Shown here: positions 10,918-21,289 of the stretch, one piece after another
How positions within the stretch are numbered: the stretch's first letter is position 1
How the letters are laid out: every line of letters begins with the position of its first letter
Assembly (NCBI GenBank): GCA_933228675.1
Contig: OW121741.1
Location: 53,921,186 to 53,985,185, forward strand
Direction of reading: 5' to 3'
Source of the DNA: Stomorhina lunata
Taxonomy: Eukaryota; Arthropoda; Insecta; Diptera; Rhiniidae
Length of the DNA: 64,000 nucleotides
The notes under the pieces: model-generated
What the model saw: the letters and a program-made list of their open reading frames with translations, nothing else
What the model was told of the DNA's origin: nothing
The model's database searches: none
Program-made: the position numbers and the translations under genes

Positions 10918-11691
10918 ATTTGCCGCGAAGCAAAATACCAAAGGCACCCTAACAAAGTTGAGATAGGCCAAACACCCATCCCCTCTCATCCAGGAGAGAT
11001 ATTACACATTGATATCTACTCCACGGATAAAAAGCATTTTCTTACCCTAGTTGACAAATTTTCGAAATTTGCATGTGTAAGCCCTATTCAGTCAAGGGCA
11101 ATCGTTGACATAAGGCAACCGCTCATAAGCATGGTTAGTTTTTTCAAAAATACCAAAACCATCGTTTGTGATAACGAACGCTCACTTAACTCCGAAACTA
11201 TAAAAGCAATCTTAAAAAATGCCTTTAACATTTCAATCTGCACCACACCCCCGTTTCATAGTATTAGCAATGGACAAGTTGAGAGATTCCATAGCACCTT
11301 GACAGAAATAGCTAGATGTACAAAAATAGAGGAACATATCTCCGATACATCTGAACTTATATCACTGGCAGTTGCAAAATACAATAGGACAATCCATTCG
11401 ATTACGGGTCATAGACCTATAGATATTATTCATTCACCTCCTCAAACTCTAATGGAAGAAATTAAACAAAAGCTTGTTAAAACTCAAGAAAGAAACCTTG
11501 AATACCACAATAAGAATCGCCACAAACGAAGCTTTGAGCCTGGTGACAAAGTCCATGTCAAAACAAATAAAAGGATAGGGAATAAATTTACTAAGCTTTT
11601 TATTGAAAAAAATGTTCAAGCAGATCTGGGAACTAAAGTTCTAATTGACGGGAGGGCAGTACATAAAGACAATCTTAAATAATTTTTTTTT

Positions 11692-11711
11692 TCCTTCCCT
11701 TGTTTTTACAG
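11692..11711 (+). promoter_or_regulatory. Predicted splice acceptor for subgenomic env RNA
   Basis: A pyrimidine-rich run ending TTTTTACAG lies just after the pol stop codon (11682) and directly before the env reading frame. Errantivirus env is known to be expressed from a spliced RNA joining a leader exon to this position. The donor was not located. Confidence 0.65.
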
Positions 11712-13152
11712 ACTTCTTATCATATCAACCGCCCCATGCATACGAGCAAAAATACTTAACTACACCAACTCTTATTATATCCCGGTAACCGATGGAATGG
11801 TAGCCACTTATGATCGCTATGGATTTCTATTGCACATAACTAACCTGACCGACTATGAAAATGTAGCGCATGACACTGAAAACATACTTGACCATTTTCC
11901 GCAATCTCACATGAGGAAACTGCTTAAAGCCGACATTGACCAGATCTTTACTTTACTAAACGCGATAAGGATTCACCACCGACACTCAAGAAGTATTAAT
12001 ATTTTAGGAACAGCATTAAAATATATCGCTGGTACTCCGGATTTTGAGGACTTTAATCAAGTTCTCAATAAACAGGAGAACTTAATAGAAAGCAATGACC
12101 AACAGGTACGAATTAATACTGAATTGCAGATCAAAATTAACCAACTAACGGAAACAGTTAACAAACTACTAAGCGCATCCAAACAAACGCAAATCGACAC
12201 AGAACATTTGTTTGACCTTGCAATCGCTAGAAACAAGGCCGTAGTAACCAGTATTGAAAACACCATCTACTCGATTACTCTTGCAAAGTTAAATGTTATT
12301 AACCCAATAATGCTAGATAGTAACGAAATCAAAAATGTATTAATTAATGAAAATTTTTCCAATGTTAGTATAAGCGATATTCTTAGTAATTCAAAACTAA
12401 AAGTTTTTCAAGACAACAATAATATTTACTTTGTTATCAAATACCCAAAAATTTCTAAAGTTTGTAATAAAATAAAAATACTGCCAGTCATACACGAAAA
12501 CAAAATACTTGATTTAGAGACTAACACCGTTGCTGAATGCCATAAAGCACATCAACCTCTTTATAACTGTAAGGACGCGACGTCGATAACATTTTGCCAA
12601 CCTCTGAAAAATAGTTCATGTATGCAGCAATTATTGGACAATCATTTAGCTACATGCAAAACAACCTCATCATATCACATCTCTTCAATTGAAGAAGTTA
12701 GCGACGGTCTCGTTGTCATAAATAATCAACCAATAGAAGTACGCGAAGGGAACAACTCAACAGTTGTAATAAATGGCACATTTTTGGTTGTTTTCGAAAG
12801 CGAAGTTACTTTAAATGGAACAACATTTACCAATTGGAGGAACGTTAGTCGCTCACATCCCGAAGCAACACCTGCCCAGTTTGTTAACATAACGGAACAT
12901 CTTACACTACTATCACTCCCGTACCTACATAAAGTCAACATAAAAAATATTGGCCACATCGCTAGTTTGAAAGAATTAATTCATTTGCGATCTAGGCAAT
13001 GGCTAACAGCGTTTATTTTGGTTACTGCACTTTTTGTTGCAATTCTTGTGGCTAAAATTGTGACTGCTCAACGGAAGAAAAACAACAATATCATAATCCT
13101 CGATAGAGTTCTAAGGGAAGCCGGGGACGTCTCCACTCCAAGGGGGGAGTAG
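11712..13152 (+). CDS. Errantivirus envelope glycoprotein (F-type)
   Basis: The frame is open from the predicted acceptor; the first internal ATG is at 11797, about 28 codons in. The upstream codons give a hydrophobic LLIISTAPC stretch that could serve as signal peptide, so the true start is probably supplied by the spliced leader. From 11797 there are 451 codons. Features are a basic RHSR cleavage site near residue 64 followed by a glycine/alanine-containing fusion-peptide-like stretch, a coiled-coil-prone Q/N-rich segment (about 90-130), several N-x-S/T sites and paired cysteines. A single transmembrane helix (about 404-426) precedes a short basic tail. This matches insect Errantivirus Env related to baculovirus F proteins. 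The frame looks intact. The TAG stop spans the polypurine tract/LTR junction. Confidence 0.88.
13140..13150 (+). promoter_or_regulatory. Polypurine tract
   Basis: AAGGGGGGAGT abuts the 3' LTR. This purine run primes plus-strand DNA synthesis; it is also read as the last codons of env. Confidence 0.85.
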
Positions 13153-13501
13153 TTAGCAGGTGTCAGCTAACTTTGCCTACATGCGCATCCGTTACTCGCA
13201 TGCGCATCCGCTCTAAATAACTTTCAGCAACGTAAGCGTCTGCTTTAATAATTTAATATAATTCCAAAGAATAAGAACATTATGCAAATTATTATTATCA
13301 ACATGAATTGTGCAACAATAGCGATGACGACAGCATAAAATGCGGCGACAGCAATGATACTAACATTAAGGTATTGTTAAGAATTATTTTACTTAAGACT
13401 GGCAGTACGTAATTGTAACTCAAATAAAAAAGACTGGCATAGCCGGTAATAAAATTAATAAACAACCAAATAAAACAAATAAAGTATTTCATTTGTTAAC
13501 T
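13151..13501 (+). repeat. Errantivirus 3' LTR
   Basis: 351 bp, same ends and sequence as 4397-4747, followed by the TATT target duplication at 13502-13505. No difference from the 5' LTR was found by reading, pointing to a very recent insertion. Confidence 0.95.
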
Positions 13502-13617
13502 TATTCTCATAAATAAGAATTTATTCTTAAATTTAAGAATATAAATCTTACTGGCTATATTTTCAAGATTGAAAATTCAAGATTTCTTGAAATCAGATCG
13601 TCATTTTTCTCTTAGTG

Positions 13618-14591
13618 CAAGGACATAACACTTGTGGCTATGTAGTTTAATTCAAAACTTTTATCCTTCGTTAAATTTATTCTATTTTTAGAGTTATAAA
13701 ATAGGGCAATATTGTAAATGGTTAAAATGTAATATTTTTAAACTACAAAAGTATTGCGTTAAAGTTTTGGTGGGTAAAATAACAAATTTTTGATATTGCG
13801 TATTTTAAAATTTTTTAATATTTGAAATTTACATGTGTTAGTTTGATCTTAGTTATTAATATTTTATTAAATTCTAATGTTTATAAGTCCTTCTGATTTA
13901 AACAAAATTTATTCGGAAGTTGTAACAATTAAAATTTTGAATTTAACTTTTTTGTTTAATTAAGCTCATTTTTTAAATTAATAATTTTGTATCCGCATTT
14001 TATGTCCCTTAATTATAGTATGATTTTAGTACAAATAGGTATGTGACTTTGGAATATATCATGACAAGAATCCACCCCAAAATACTGTTAGCTAGCAGTA
14101 CAAAGGCTCGCAAACCGTCGACACACAGTGGTTCAGAACGTTTTTCATTGGCCAAAACTCTGTAACTTTTTAACTATTAAAGATTTTTTAGTAGTTCTTT
14201 TTTTAATCAATAGATAACATCTGTAGTTCGAGTGTAGGTTTTATTAAGATCGGTACAGTGGTTCTTAAGCATGAAATTCAATTTTCGATGTTTTTCTTTT
14301 TTATTTTGTTTCAAATCTGCCAACTAATTTTTGACCCACTTCCTCCTAACCGATTTGGGCCACAAGTCGACCTTGGATAGCAATTTAATATTTTGTTATC
14401 CTTAGGGTGTCCCCTTTCTCGTTGAGTATTTTTATTAGGGTGGCCCAAATTTTAATTTATGCTTAATAATACTTACATATTACCTAGTTTTTTTTTTTAA
14501 TAAAAGAGTGTAACTTAATTTTTCTTTAAATATATATTTATTTGTAGTCATAAATAGATTGTAGATAAATAAAATAATATATATAATATAT
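13618..14591. other. AT-rich non-coding part of the duplicated block (copy 1)
   Basis: No open frame, RNA gene or named element is recognised. The stretch around 14060-14440 is less AT-rich (CGTCGACACACAGTGGTTC, GGGTGGCCC) and may be an old repeat. It recurs at 27891-28864 with few changes. Confidence 0.5.
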
Positions 14592-14848
14592 AATTCCCCG
14601 GTAACATTCCAATTGGAACAAGGGGTACTTCTCTCAGACAATGAGCTGCATCCGATTCTATTTTTAGACTCATTGAAAGGGACTTACGTTTTAACGCCGG
14701 CTCCGAACGGCAAATGCATTAGTTAGAGAAGTTTTACATAGCCTAATACTCAATAACCAGTGGCTAGCTGAGTTATGAGGTAAACCAGGGATCGAACTTG
14801 GGCCTCTGATATGCTAGGCGAATGACTAACCTGCTATACCACGGCGGT
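14592..14848 (-). mobile_element. tRNA-derived SINE (copy 1)
   Basis: On the minus strand the element starts with a tRNA-like head. The A box reads TGGTATAGCAGGTTAGTC (14824-14841) and the B box GTTCGATCCC (about 14788-14797). A GC-richer unrelated body of about 180 bp follows, then an AT-rich tail. The T arm pairs at four of five positions but the acceptor stem does not form, so this is not a functional tRNA. Two internal RNA polymerase III boxes at normal spacing plus a non-tRNA body is the classic SINE design. The second copy is 28865-29121. Confidence 0.75.
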
Positions 14849-15185
14849 TCACAAATAATATTTAATATTAATATTTGTATACTCAAATGTTAAATGCAAA
14901 TTGTAATTATTGTTTATTTGGCTGGAATATTTCTTGTAAATATTCAGTGAATAAATTCAGTGAATAAATTTAGGAAGTTTTATTAAATGTCATAAAAGAC
15001 CACTTATAATAGTTTTTAGGTATAATAAAACCCTTTAACGCTGATGAGTAACAGGTTAGGTAACATTCCTTAAAAAATAGAAAATTTTAACTGTTAAAAT
15101 TCATTCTGTACTTTACTGAAAGAAATTTTAAAGGTTTTTTCCCTATAATTTTTAGCAGGTAATTGAAACATCTGTGCAAAATGCA

Positions 15186-16811
15186 ATATTTTTAAAACTA
15201 TTTGAAAAATTCCCTGAAAAATTCAGGGAAGTTTTTTTAAGATAAATTTGAATAAAAATTTAAACCACTAATAACTTTCCTCTTATTGAAATAACTATAT
15301 GCAATTTGTATTTATGACAGTGAATGATTTCTAAAGTAATTTTACTAGCAATTTTGATAGAATTTGCTTGTAAAAATGTTGAGTATTTTCATTAAAATAA
15401 AAAAGTGTTCTACGGGCGGGTCCGGGCGGGTGCAAAAGTATATATAGGCTTAAAGGGAACACTCTTGGCTTTCTTTAGGTGGTTTCGATTTTTATTTCCA
15501 TTTTCTCCTTTAAAAGTTATACACTACTAAACTTGAAATTTTATGAGTATATGGTGATTTTAAATTTATTACATAAGGCCTTAACTACAAATTATACAGG
15601 GTGCGCAAATACCATTTGTTAAAACCAACAGTCCACCCAACATAACAAAAAAAAAAAAACCGCAGCCCATTATCATTAATAGTTTTCAAGAAATCGTAAT
15701 TAATATGAGATCAAAAATTACAATTTTTCTTTCATTTCTAAATTAACTAAAATTCCTTGTCTTTAGCAGCATGCCTCGCCCACTACTGCGAATATTTTGA
15801 CCAAATTTTTTGGCCACCTTCGTCAATGGTATGATATTTGTTCGAACTAGGCGACTGAAAGTTCCCTTAAAGCGTTTTTTTTTTAATCTATATATATAAA
15901 ACTCTAACGTGACTGACTGACTCATCATCGCCCAGCTTAAACGGCTAAAGGTAGAGAGTTGAAATTTTGACAGCGGGTACCTTTTTCGAAGTATAGATCC
16001 ACTAAGAAGGGATTTTTGGAAATTCGGCCTCTAAGGGGGTAAAAAAATAAGTAGACACGTGTTTGGTACTTTTTAGGTGATGCGACAAATAGGGGGTAAA
16101 AAGGGTAAAAATAAAATGTTGGTACTTTTTTTAACCTATGTGTATCTTTTGAACAAAGCAACAGAGTAACAAAATTCAAAACGGAGCCGGTAAACAAAAA
16201 AAATATCGTAAAAATCTGTAAAGTATATCTTCTAAACCAAAAGTGATAGAAACAAACACTAAATTGGTCTGAGATCGGCACTTAAAACCAAGGGACACGT
16301 ATTCGGTACTTTTTTGAAATTCAACTTCTTAGATGGTAGAAAAGGGAGAAATTAGTAACATCATATCTCCGAAACCAACAGACAGAAACAAAGTTGAAAT
16401 TGGATTTGAATCGGCTAGGAAAATAAGAAGACACGTGTTTGGTACTTTTTTTGAAAATGGCACTAACAAGGATAAAAAAGGGTAAAAACTATATTTTGGT
16501 ACTTTTTTAACCCATATGTATATTTTAAAGTAATAAGCATAGGAACATATTTTATATCGCAACCGATAGATATAAAAAAAGAATTAAATACGTATTTGGT
16601 ACTTTTGCGCTTAATACCCCATTTAAAAAAAAAGGTAAAAAAGGGAAAATTTTCAATTGTAGGTTTTTTGGTTTTTAGCTGTGGATATCTTTTAGGCTAA
16701 TGAAGCCAGAAGTATGATTTATTGACTGGTCGATTGACATTGAAAAAATAAAATACATTTTTGGTACTTTTTTTAATTTTGGGGGTAACAATATATCTTC
16801 TAAACCTATTG
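15186..16811 (+). repeat. Repeat A, unit 1a (truncated)
   Basis: The unit begins with a hairpin TTCCCTGAA/TTCAGGGAA at 15210-15230. It then has GGGCGGGTCCGGGCGGGT (15413), GCAAAAGTATATATAGGC (15431), AACGTGACTGACTGACTC (15906) and a run of degenerate modules, each containing GGTACTTTTT, spaced about 50-180 bp. Frames through it are short and unrelated to known proteins. It ends abruptly at 16811, where a new unit starts with a duplicated GCAAAAGTATATATAGGCTT. Confidence 0.8.
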
Positions 16812-19800
16812 CAAAAGTATATATAGGCTTGCAAAAGTATATATAGGCTTAAAGGGAACACTCTTGGCTTTCTTTAGGTGGTTTCGATTTTTGTTTCCAT
16901 TTTTCCCTTTAAAAGTTATACACTACTAAACTTGAAATTTTATGAGTATATGGTGATTTTAAATTTATTACATAAGACCTTAACTACAAATTATACAGGG
17001 TGCGCAAATACCATTTGTTAAAACCAACAGTCCACCCAACATAACAAAAAAAAACCGCAGCCCATTAGCATTAATAGTTTTCAAGAAATCGTAATTAATA
17101 TGAGATCAAAAATTACAATTTTTCTTTCATTTCTAAATTAACTAAAATTCCTTGTCTTTAGCAGCATGCCTCGCCCACTACTGCGAATATTTTGACCAAA
17201 TTTTTTGGCCACCTTCGTCAATGGTATGATATTTGTTCGAACTAGGCGACTGAAAGTTCCCTTAAAGCGTTTTTTTTAATCGATATATATAAAACTCTAA
17301 CGTGACTGACTGACTCATCATCGCCCAGCTTAAACGGCTAAAGGTAGAGAGCTGAAATTTTGACAGCGGGTACCTTTTTCGAAGTATAGATCCACTAAGA
17401 AGGGATTTTTGGAAATTCGGCCTCTAAGGGAGTAAAAAAGGGAAAAGTTAGTAATGCTGTATCTCCAGAAGTAAACGTCATAGGCCCAAAATTGAAATTG
17501 CGTTGGGATCAGCTACAAAAATAAGTAGACAAGTATTTGGTACTTTTTAGGAGATGAGACAAATAGGGGGTAAAAAGGGTAAAAATAAAATGTTGGTACT
17601 TTTTTTAACCCATGTGTATCTTTTGAACAAATCAACAGAGTAACAAAATTCAAAACGGAGCCGGTAAACAAAAAAAATATCAGACACGTGTTTGGTACTT
17701 TTTTTATTCAGGGTTCAAAAAGGGGTAAAAGCGGGGAAAAAATTTTTGGGTAGGTCCATTTTTCTTTGTATTTCACTTGAACCAATAAAGCTGGAAATAA
17801 AATTTACAGGGAGGTCGATTGCCAAGTACAAAATATCAAATACGTGTATGGTACTTTTTTCAATTAAAAGGGTAAAAAGGGCAAAATCGGTAACATTATA
17901 TCTTCTTAACCAAAAGCGATAGAAGCGAAGATTAAATTGGTTTGAGATTAGCACTAAACATTAAGAGACACGTGTTCGGTACTTTTTTTAAAAATCGGCC
18001 GCCTAGCGGGCAAAACAGGGTAGAAAAGGGAGAAATTATTAACATCATATCTAATTGAAAGTTGAAATTGGATTTGAATCGGCTAGGAAAATAAGGGGAC
18101 ACGTATTTGGTACTTTTTTGCAAATGGCACTAATAAGAATAAAAAAGTGTAAAAACTATATTTTGGTACTTTATTTAACCCATATGTATCTTTTGAACTA
18201 ATAAACATAGAAACATAATTTTTATCGCAACCTATAGATATTAAAAAATAATTAAACACGTTTTGGTACTTTTGCGATTAAAGGGGTACAAAAGGGTAAA
18301 AAAGGGAAAATATTCAAGGGTAGGTTTTTTGGTTTTTAGCCATGGATATCTTTTAGGATAATGAAGCCAGAAGCCAGAACATATTGACTGGTCGATGGAC
18401 ATTGAAAAAAAAAATAAACTACGAGTTTGGTACTTTTTTTTAATTTTGGGGGTAAAAATCTATAAAGTATATCTTCTAAGCCAAAAGTGATAGAAACAAA
18501 CACTAAATTGGTCTGAGATCGGCACTTAAAACCAAGGGACACGTATTCGGTACTTTTTTGAAATTCAACTTCTTAGATGGTAGAAAAGGGAGAAATTAGT
18601 AACATCATATCTCCGAAACCAACAGACAGAAACAAAGTTGAAATTGGATTTGAATCGGCTAGGAAAATAAGAAGACACGTGTTTGGTACTTTTTTGAAAA
18701 TGGCACTAACAAGGATAAAAAAGGGTAAAAACTATATTTTAGTACTTTTTTAACCCATATGTATATTTTAAAGTAATAAACATAGGAACATATTTTATAT
18801 CGCAACCGATAGATATAAAAAAAGAATTAAATACGTATTTGGTACTTTTGCGCTTAATACCCCATTTAAAAAAAAAGGTAAAAAAGGGAAAATTTTCAAT
18901 TGTAGGTTTTTTTGGTTTTTAGCTGTGGATATCTTTTAGGCTAATGATTTATTGACTGGTCGATTGACATTGAAAAAATAAAATACATTTTTGGTATTTT
19001 TTTTAATTTTGGGGGTAACAATATATCTTCTAAACCAAAAGTTATAGAAACAAAAACTAAATTAGCCTCAGATCAGCAGTAATTAAGGGACACGTGTTCG
19101 GTACTTTTTTGAAATTCGACCTTTTAAAGGGTAAAACAGGATAGAAAAGGAAGAAATTAGTAACATTATATCTCAGAAACTAACACGGATGCAAACGAAG
19201 TTTTAATTGGATTTGAATCGGATAAAAAAATAAATGGACACGTATTTGGTACTATTTTAAAAATGGTAATACAGGCAAAGCCGGGTATAACGAATCCCGA
19301 TTTAACGAAAATTGGATATAACGAACGCTATTATTTTTTCCATTGAATACCTTATATAGCGAATATTAAGCAAATTTAATACGCGATATAACGAATAATA
19401 AAAAAAGTTATGGAAAATTTCTATGAATTTAAACATTTTATTAATGTGTATTTGAAAACCGACTAAAAAGGAAGTAAAAAAACAAGTAAAAAATATGTAA
19501 ACTGTGCAAAAAAAGAATCAAATTGTCGTTTTCTTAAGATTTTGACCGATTCCAACGAAAATTTCGTACAGTGATTTTTAAATTTTAAAGAAATATTTCC
19601 TCTTAATTTTGTATAAATATAATAAAATTTGAGAGCAAAATCTAAATTTCGGGAAGCCAGACCTATGAAAGGTTCCTGAAATAAAGAACCGATTTTAGTA
19701 TTGTTAGTCTCACTATAAAAAAGATGTCTGTACTAACTTTCATAAAATTATCCTTGAAAAGGGGATTTTAATAAGGAGATTACATTGATGACAAGCCTGA

Positions 19801-20397
19801 ACAGCAGTCGAACGAACTGACATCGTTAAATCGACTCAGTTATTGATTATGAGTAGATTAGTAGGTGGTCTCAGACCAATATATCTATGGTGGTGTAGAG
19901 TATAAAAACTTTGCGATATAACGAATATTTCTGTATTACGAATGAGCCTGACATTATATCTTTCGTTATACCGGGAGTTGCCTGTAATAAGAAAAAAGGG
20001 TAAAAACTATATTTTGGTACTGCTTTTAACCCATATATATCTTTTAAACTAATAAATATAGAAACACAATTTATATCGCAACTGATAGGCATTAAAAAAC
20101 TATTAAACGCGTATTTGGTACTTTTGCGATTAATGGGGGACGAACGGGTAAAAAGATTGAAAATATTTAAGAGTAGGTTTTTTGCTTTTTAGCTAAGAAT
20201 ATCTTTTATGCTAATGAAGCCAGAAGCATAATTTATTGGCTGGTCAATTGACATTGAAAAAAGTAAAATACGTGTTTGGTACTTTTTTAATTTAGGGCGT
20301 AAAAAATCGGTAAAAATATATCTTCTAAGCCAAAAGTGATATAAACAAAAACTAAATCGGTCTAAGATCGGCACTTTAAATTAAGAGACATGTACTG
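16812..20397 (+). repeat. Repeat A, unit 1b with extra module duplications
   Basis: The unit restarts at GCAAAAGTATATATAGGC and repeats the same order: ACCATTTGTTAAAACCAACA, the CGTGACTGACTGACTC block (17302), then many GGTACTTTTT modules. Several modules occur twice: the CTATATTTTGGTACTTT set at about 18140-18260, about 18690-18850 and about 19990-20130. A 713-bp MITE is inserted at 19272-19984. Confidence 0.75.
19272..19984. mobile_element. pogo/Tigger-like MITE with TA target duplication
   Basis: The left terminus CAGGCAAAGCCGGGTATAACG and the reverse complement of the right terminus, CAGGCAACTCCCGGTATAACG, form imperfect inverted repeats, each flanked by TA (19270-19271 and 19985-19986). 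Removing the element with one TA restores a repeat A module that reads like the copies at 18128 and 31049. ATATAACGAA motifs recur inside. No transposase frame is present, so it is non-autonomous. CAGGCA ends and TA targets fit the pogo/Tigger branch of Tc1/mariner. Confidence 0.8.
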
Positions 20398-20693
20398 TTT
20401 TTTTTTTAATTCATAAAATTGTTTTTTTCATACGTTAATTGTTACTAGTGTATTCTGCGGTCGACACAATCGACCGTCATCTAGTTCATTGTGAATACAA
20501 ATTCCCCGTGAAATTTCGTTGTTTTTAATTGTCTTATACATATTGTTGAACCTGTCAAAAATTATGAAATAGACTTTGGAACAGAATTTTTATTCACAAT
20601 AGGTGTCAGTATAAATATGTTTACGCAAAGTAAAATTTATTCCTGTTAAGTATAATTGTACTATTTAACTATGTATTTTAAATTCAAAAATAT
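20398..20693. other. Unassigned spacer
   Basis: Non-coding. A loose inverted pair, CATTGTGAATACAAATT (near 20487) and AATTTTTATTCACAATA (near 20585), could be the ends of a very small element, but nothing else supports that. Confidence 0.4.
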
Positions 20694-21289
20694 TGTTACG
20701 TTTTTCCTTTAAAAACGTGGAAGGAATTCTTTTTGCAAACAACCGTAATCAAATTAAAACACTTTATGTAGTTTTCCAAAGTTATATTTTTATTAACTTA
20801 AGAGTTAATCAGTTTAAACACACTTTCACAAAAACTGTAAACAAACTTCACAAAACTGCTTTACAAATACTTTTAGTCACACTCTTTATATGCGTCTTAA
20901 TTAAAACTGTTCCCACAATACTCGCCCATCGGCCTTATATGGTGGAGAAGAGAGTTTCTAGCAATTTCTGCAGACGTAAACAAAGAGCTGCTGTCGTTGA
21001 TTACACTAACAATGTGGCTTAAGAAAGTTCATGTGTATTCCACTACATTCTCACATGATCAAGAACACTCTCAAATAGATTATCTGAAGTTAACAGTAAC
21101 AGAGAGAGAGAGAATGTAGATAAAAGAGAAACATGTTGTTATACTCTTTACTGTAAATAAGAGAAACATGTTGCTCTGCTTATAGGCACAAACAGAACAT
21201 CGCCAACAGAAACATTCTAGAAAACTAGGGGAAGAATTAAAAGTAGTGAACTTTGCACAATGGGGCGGATAACTTAAAAATTCGTGACA
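20694..21289. mobile_element. Candidate solo LTR
   Basis: 596 bp beginning TGTTACG and ending CGTGACA (imperfectly inverted TG...CA termini), flanked on both sides by ATAT (20690-20693 and 21290-21293). No internal retroelement sequence adjoins it. TGTYACG ends and a 4-bp duplication fit a gypsy-clade LTR left after LTR-LTR recombination. A 109-codon frame inside lacks any known motif and an ATG start. Confidence 0.55.

Larger units (their letters stand above)
5771..11682 (+). pseudogene. Errantivirus gag-pol: deleted, fused and LINE-interrupted
   Basis: The frame opens at ATG 5771 with Gag-like sequence for about 180 codons, then jumps without a stop (near 6315) into the RT at the DKYPIPD region. 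The missing part is the rest of Gag, the aspartic protease and the first RT block. RT motifs follow: LDLKSGFHQI, LPFGLKNAPG, and catalytic YIDD at about residues 271-274. The RNase H has TDASSHAIGAVL (Asp near residue 431), NERELLAIVW and DHQPLTF. An integrase HHCC finger begins with H-x3-H near residue 677. The LINE entered between the two cysteines of the CxxC pair, about nt 7910-7912. The frame resumes near 10918 with the rest of the finger, the catalytic core (DIYS, then VCDNERSL) and ends at TAA 11680-11682. Replication role lost in this copy. Confidence 0.9.
4397..13501 (+). mobile_element. Errantivirus (Ty3/gypsy clade, env-bearing) with internal deletion and nested LINE
   Basis: Endogenous insect retrovirus, plus strand. 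The order is 5' LTR, lysine-tRNA type primer-binding site, leader with palindromic repeats, gag start fused to RT, RNase H, integrase, env, polypurine tract, 3' LTR. LTRs are 351 bp each, begin AGTTA and end TAACT as in gypsy-family Errantiviruses, and appear identical, so the insertion is recent. An in-frame deletion removed the end of gag, the protease and the RT N-terminus, and a LINE interrupts the integrase zinc finger. This copy therefore cannot make its full protein set. Confidence 0.95.
2653..13617. mobile_element. TIR element with degenerate ends (copy 1, split by the Errantivirus)
   Basis: The left end CACTCAGGGAAAAA and the reverse complement of the right end, CACTAAGAGAAAAA, are similar imperfect inverted termini. 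Without the 9.1-kb Errantivirus insertion the element is about 1.86 kb; the uninterrupted copy is 26008-27890 (1,883 bp). Sub-terminal DNA is packed with AAGATT/AATCTT motifs in both orientations. The middle holds exon-like segments on the minus strand. No transposase was recognised and no clear target duplication was found, so the superfamily is open. Confidence 0.5.
1668..16811 (+). repeat. Large duplicated block, copy 1
   Basis: Sequence from 1668 matches sequence from 25023 at an offset of 23,355 bp up to 4396, with only scattered substitutions (for example GAGGAAGC versus GAGGCAGC near 2021 and 25376). The match resumes at 13502 after the Errantivirus, which is absent from copy 2. It continues through the SINE and into repeat A, where the copies diverge by module deletions. 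A stretch of about 27 bp near 13588 present in copy 2 is missing here. Confidence 0.9.

Noticed and set aside
14760..14850. A tRNA gene suggested by clear A and B boxes
   Set aside because: Acceptor stem does not pair and the T arm has a mismatch; the downstream body and second copy fit a SINE.
15743..20374. Many 60-114 codon frames in repeat A
   Set aside because: They track the GGTACTTTTT modules, recur with frameshifts between units and show no protein family.
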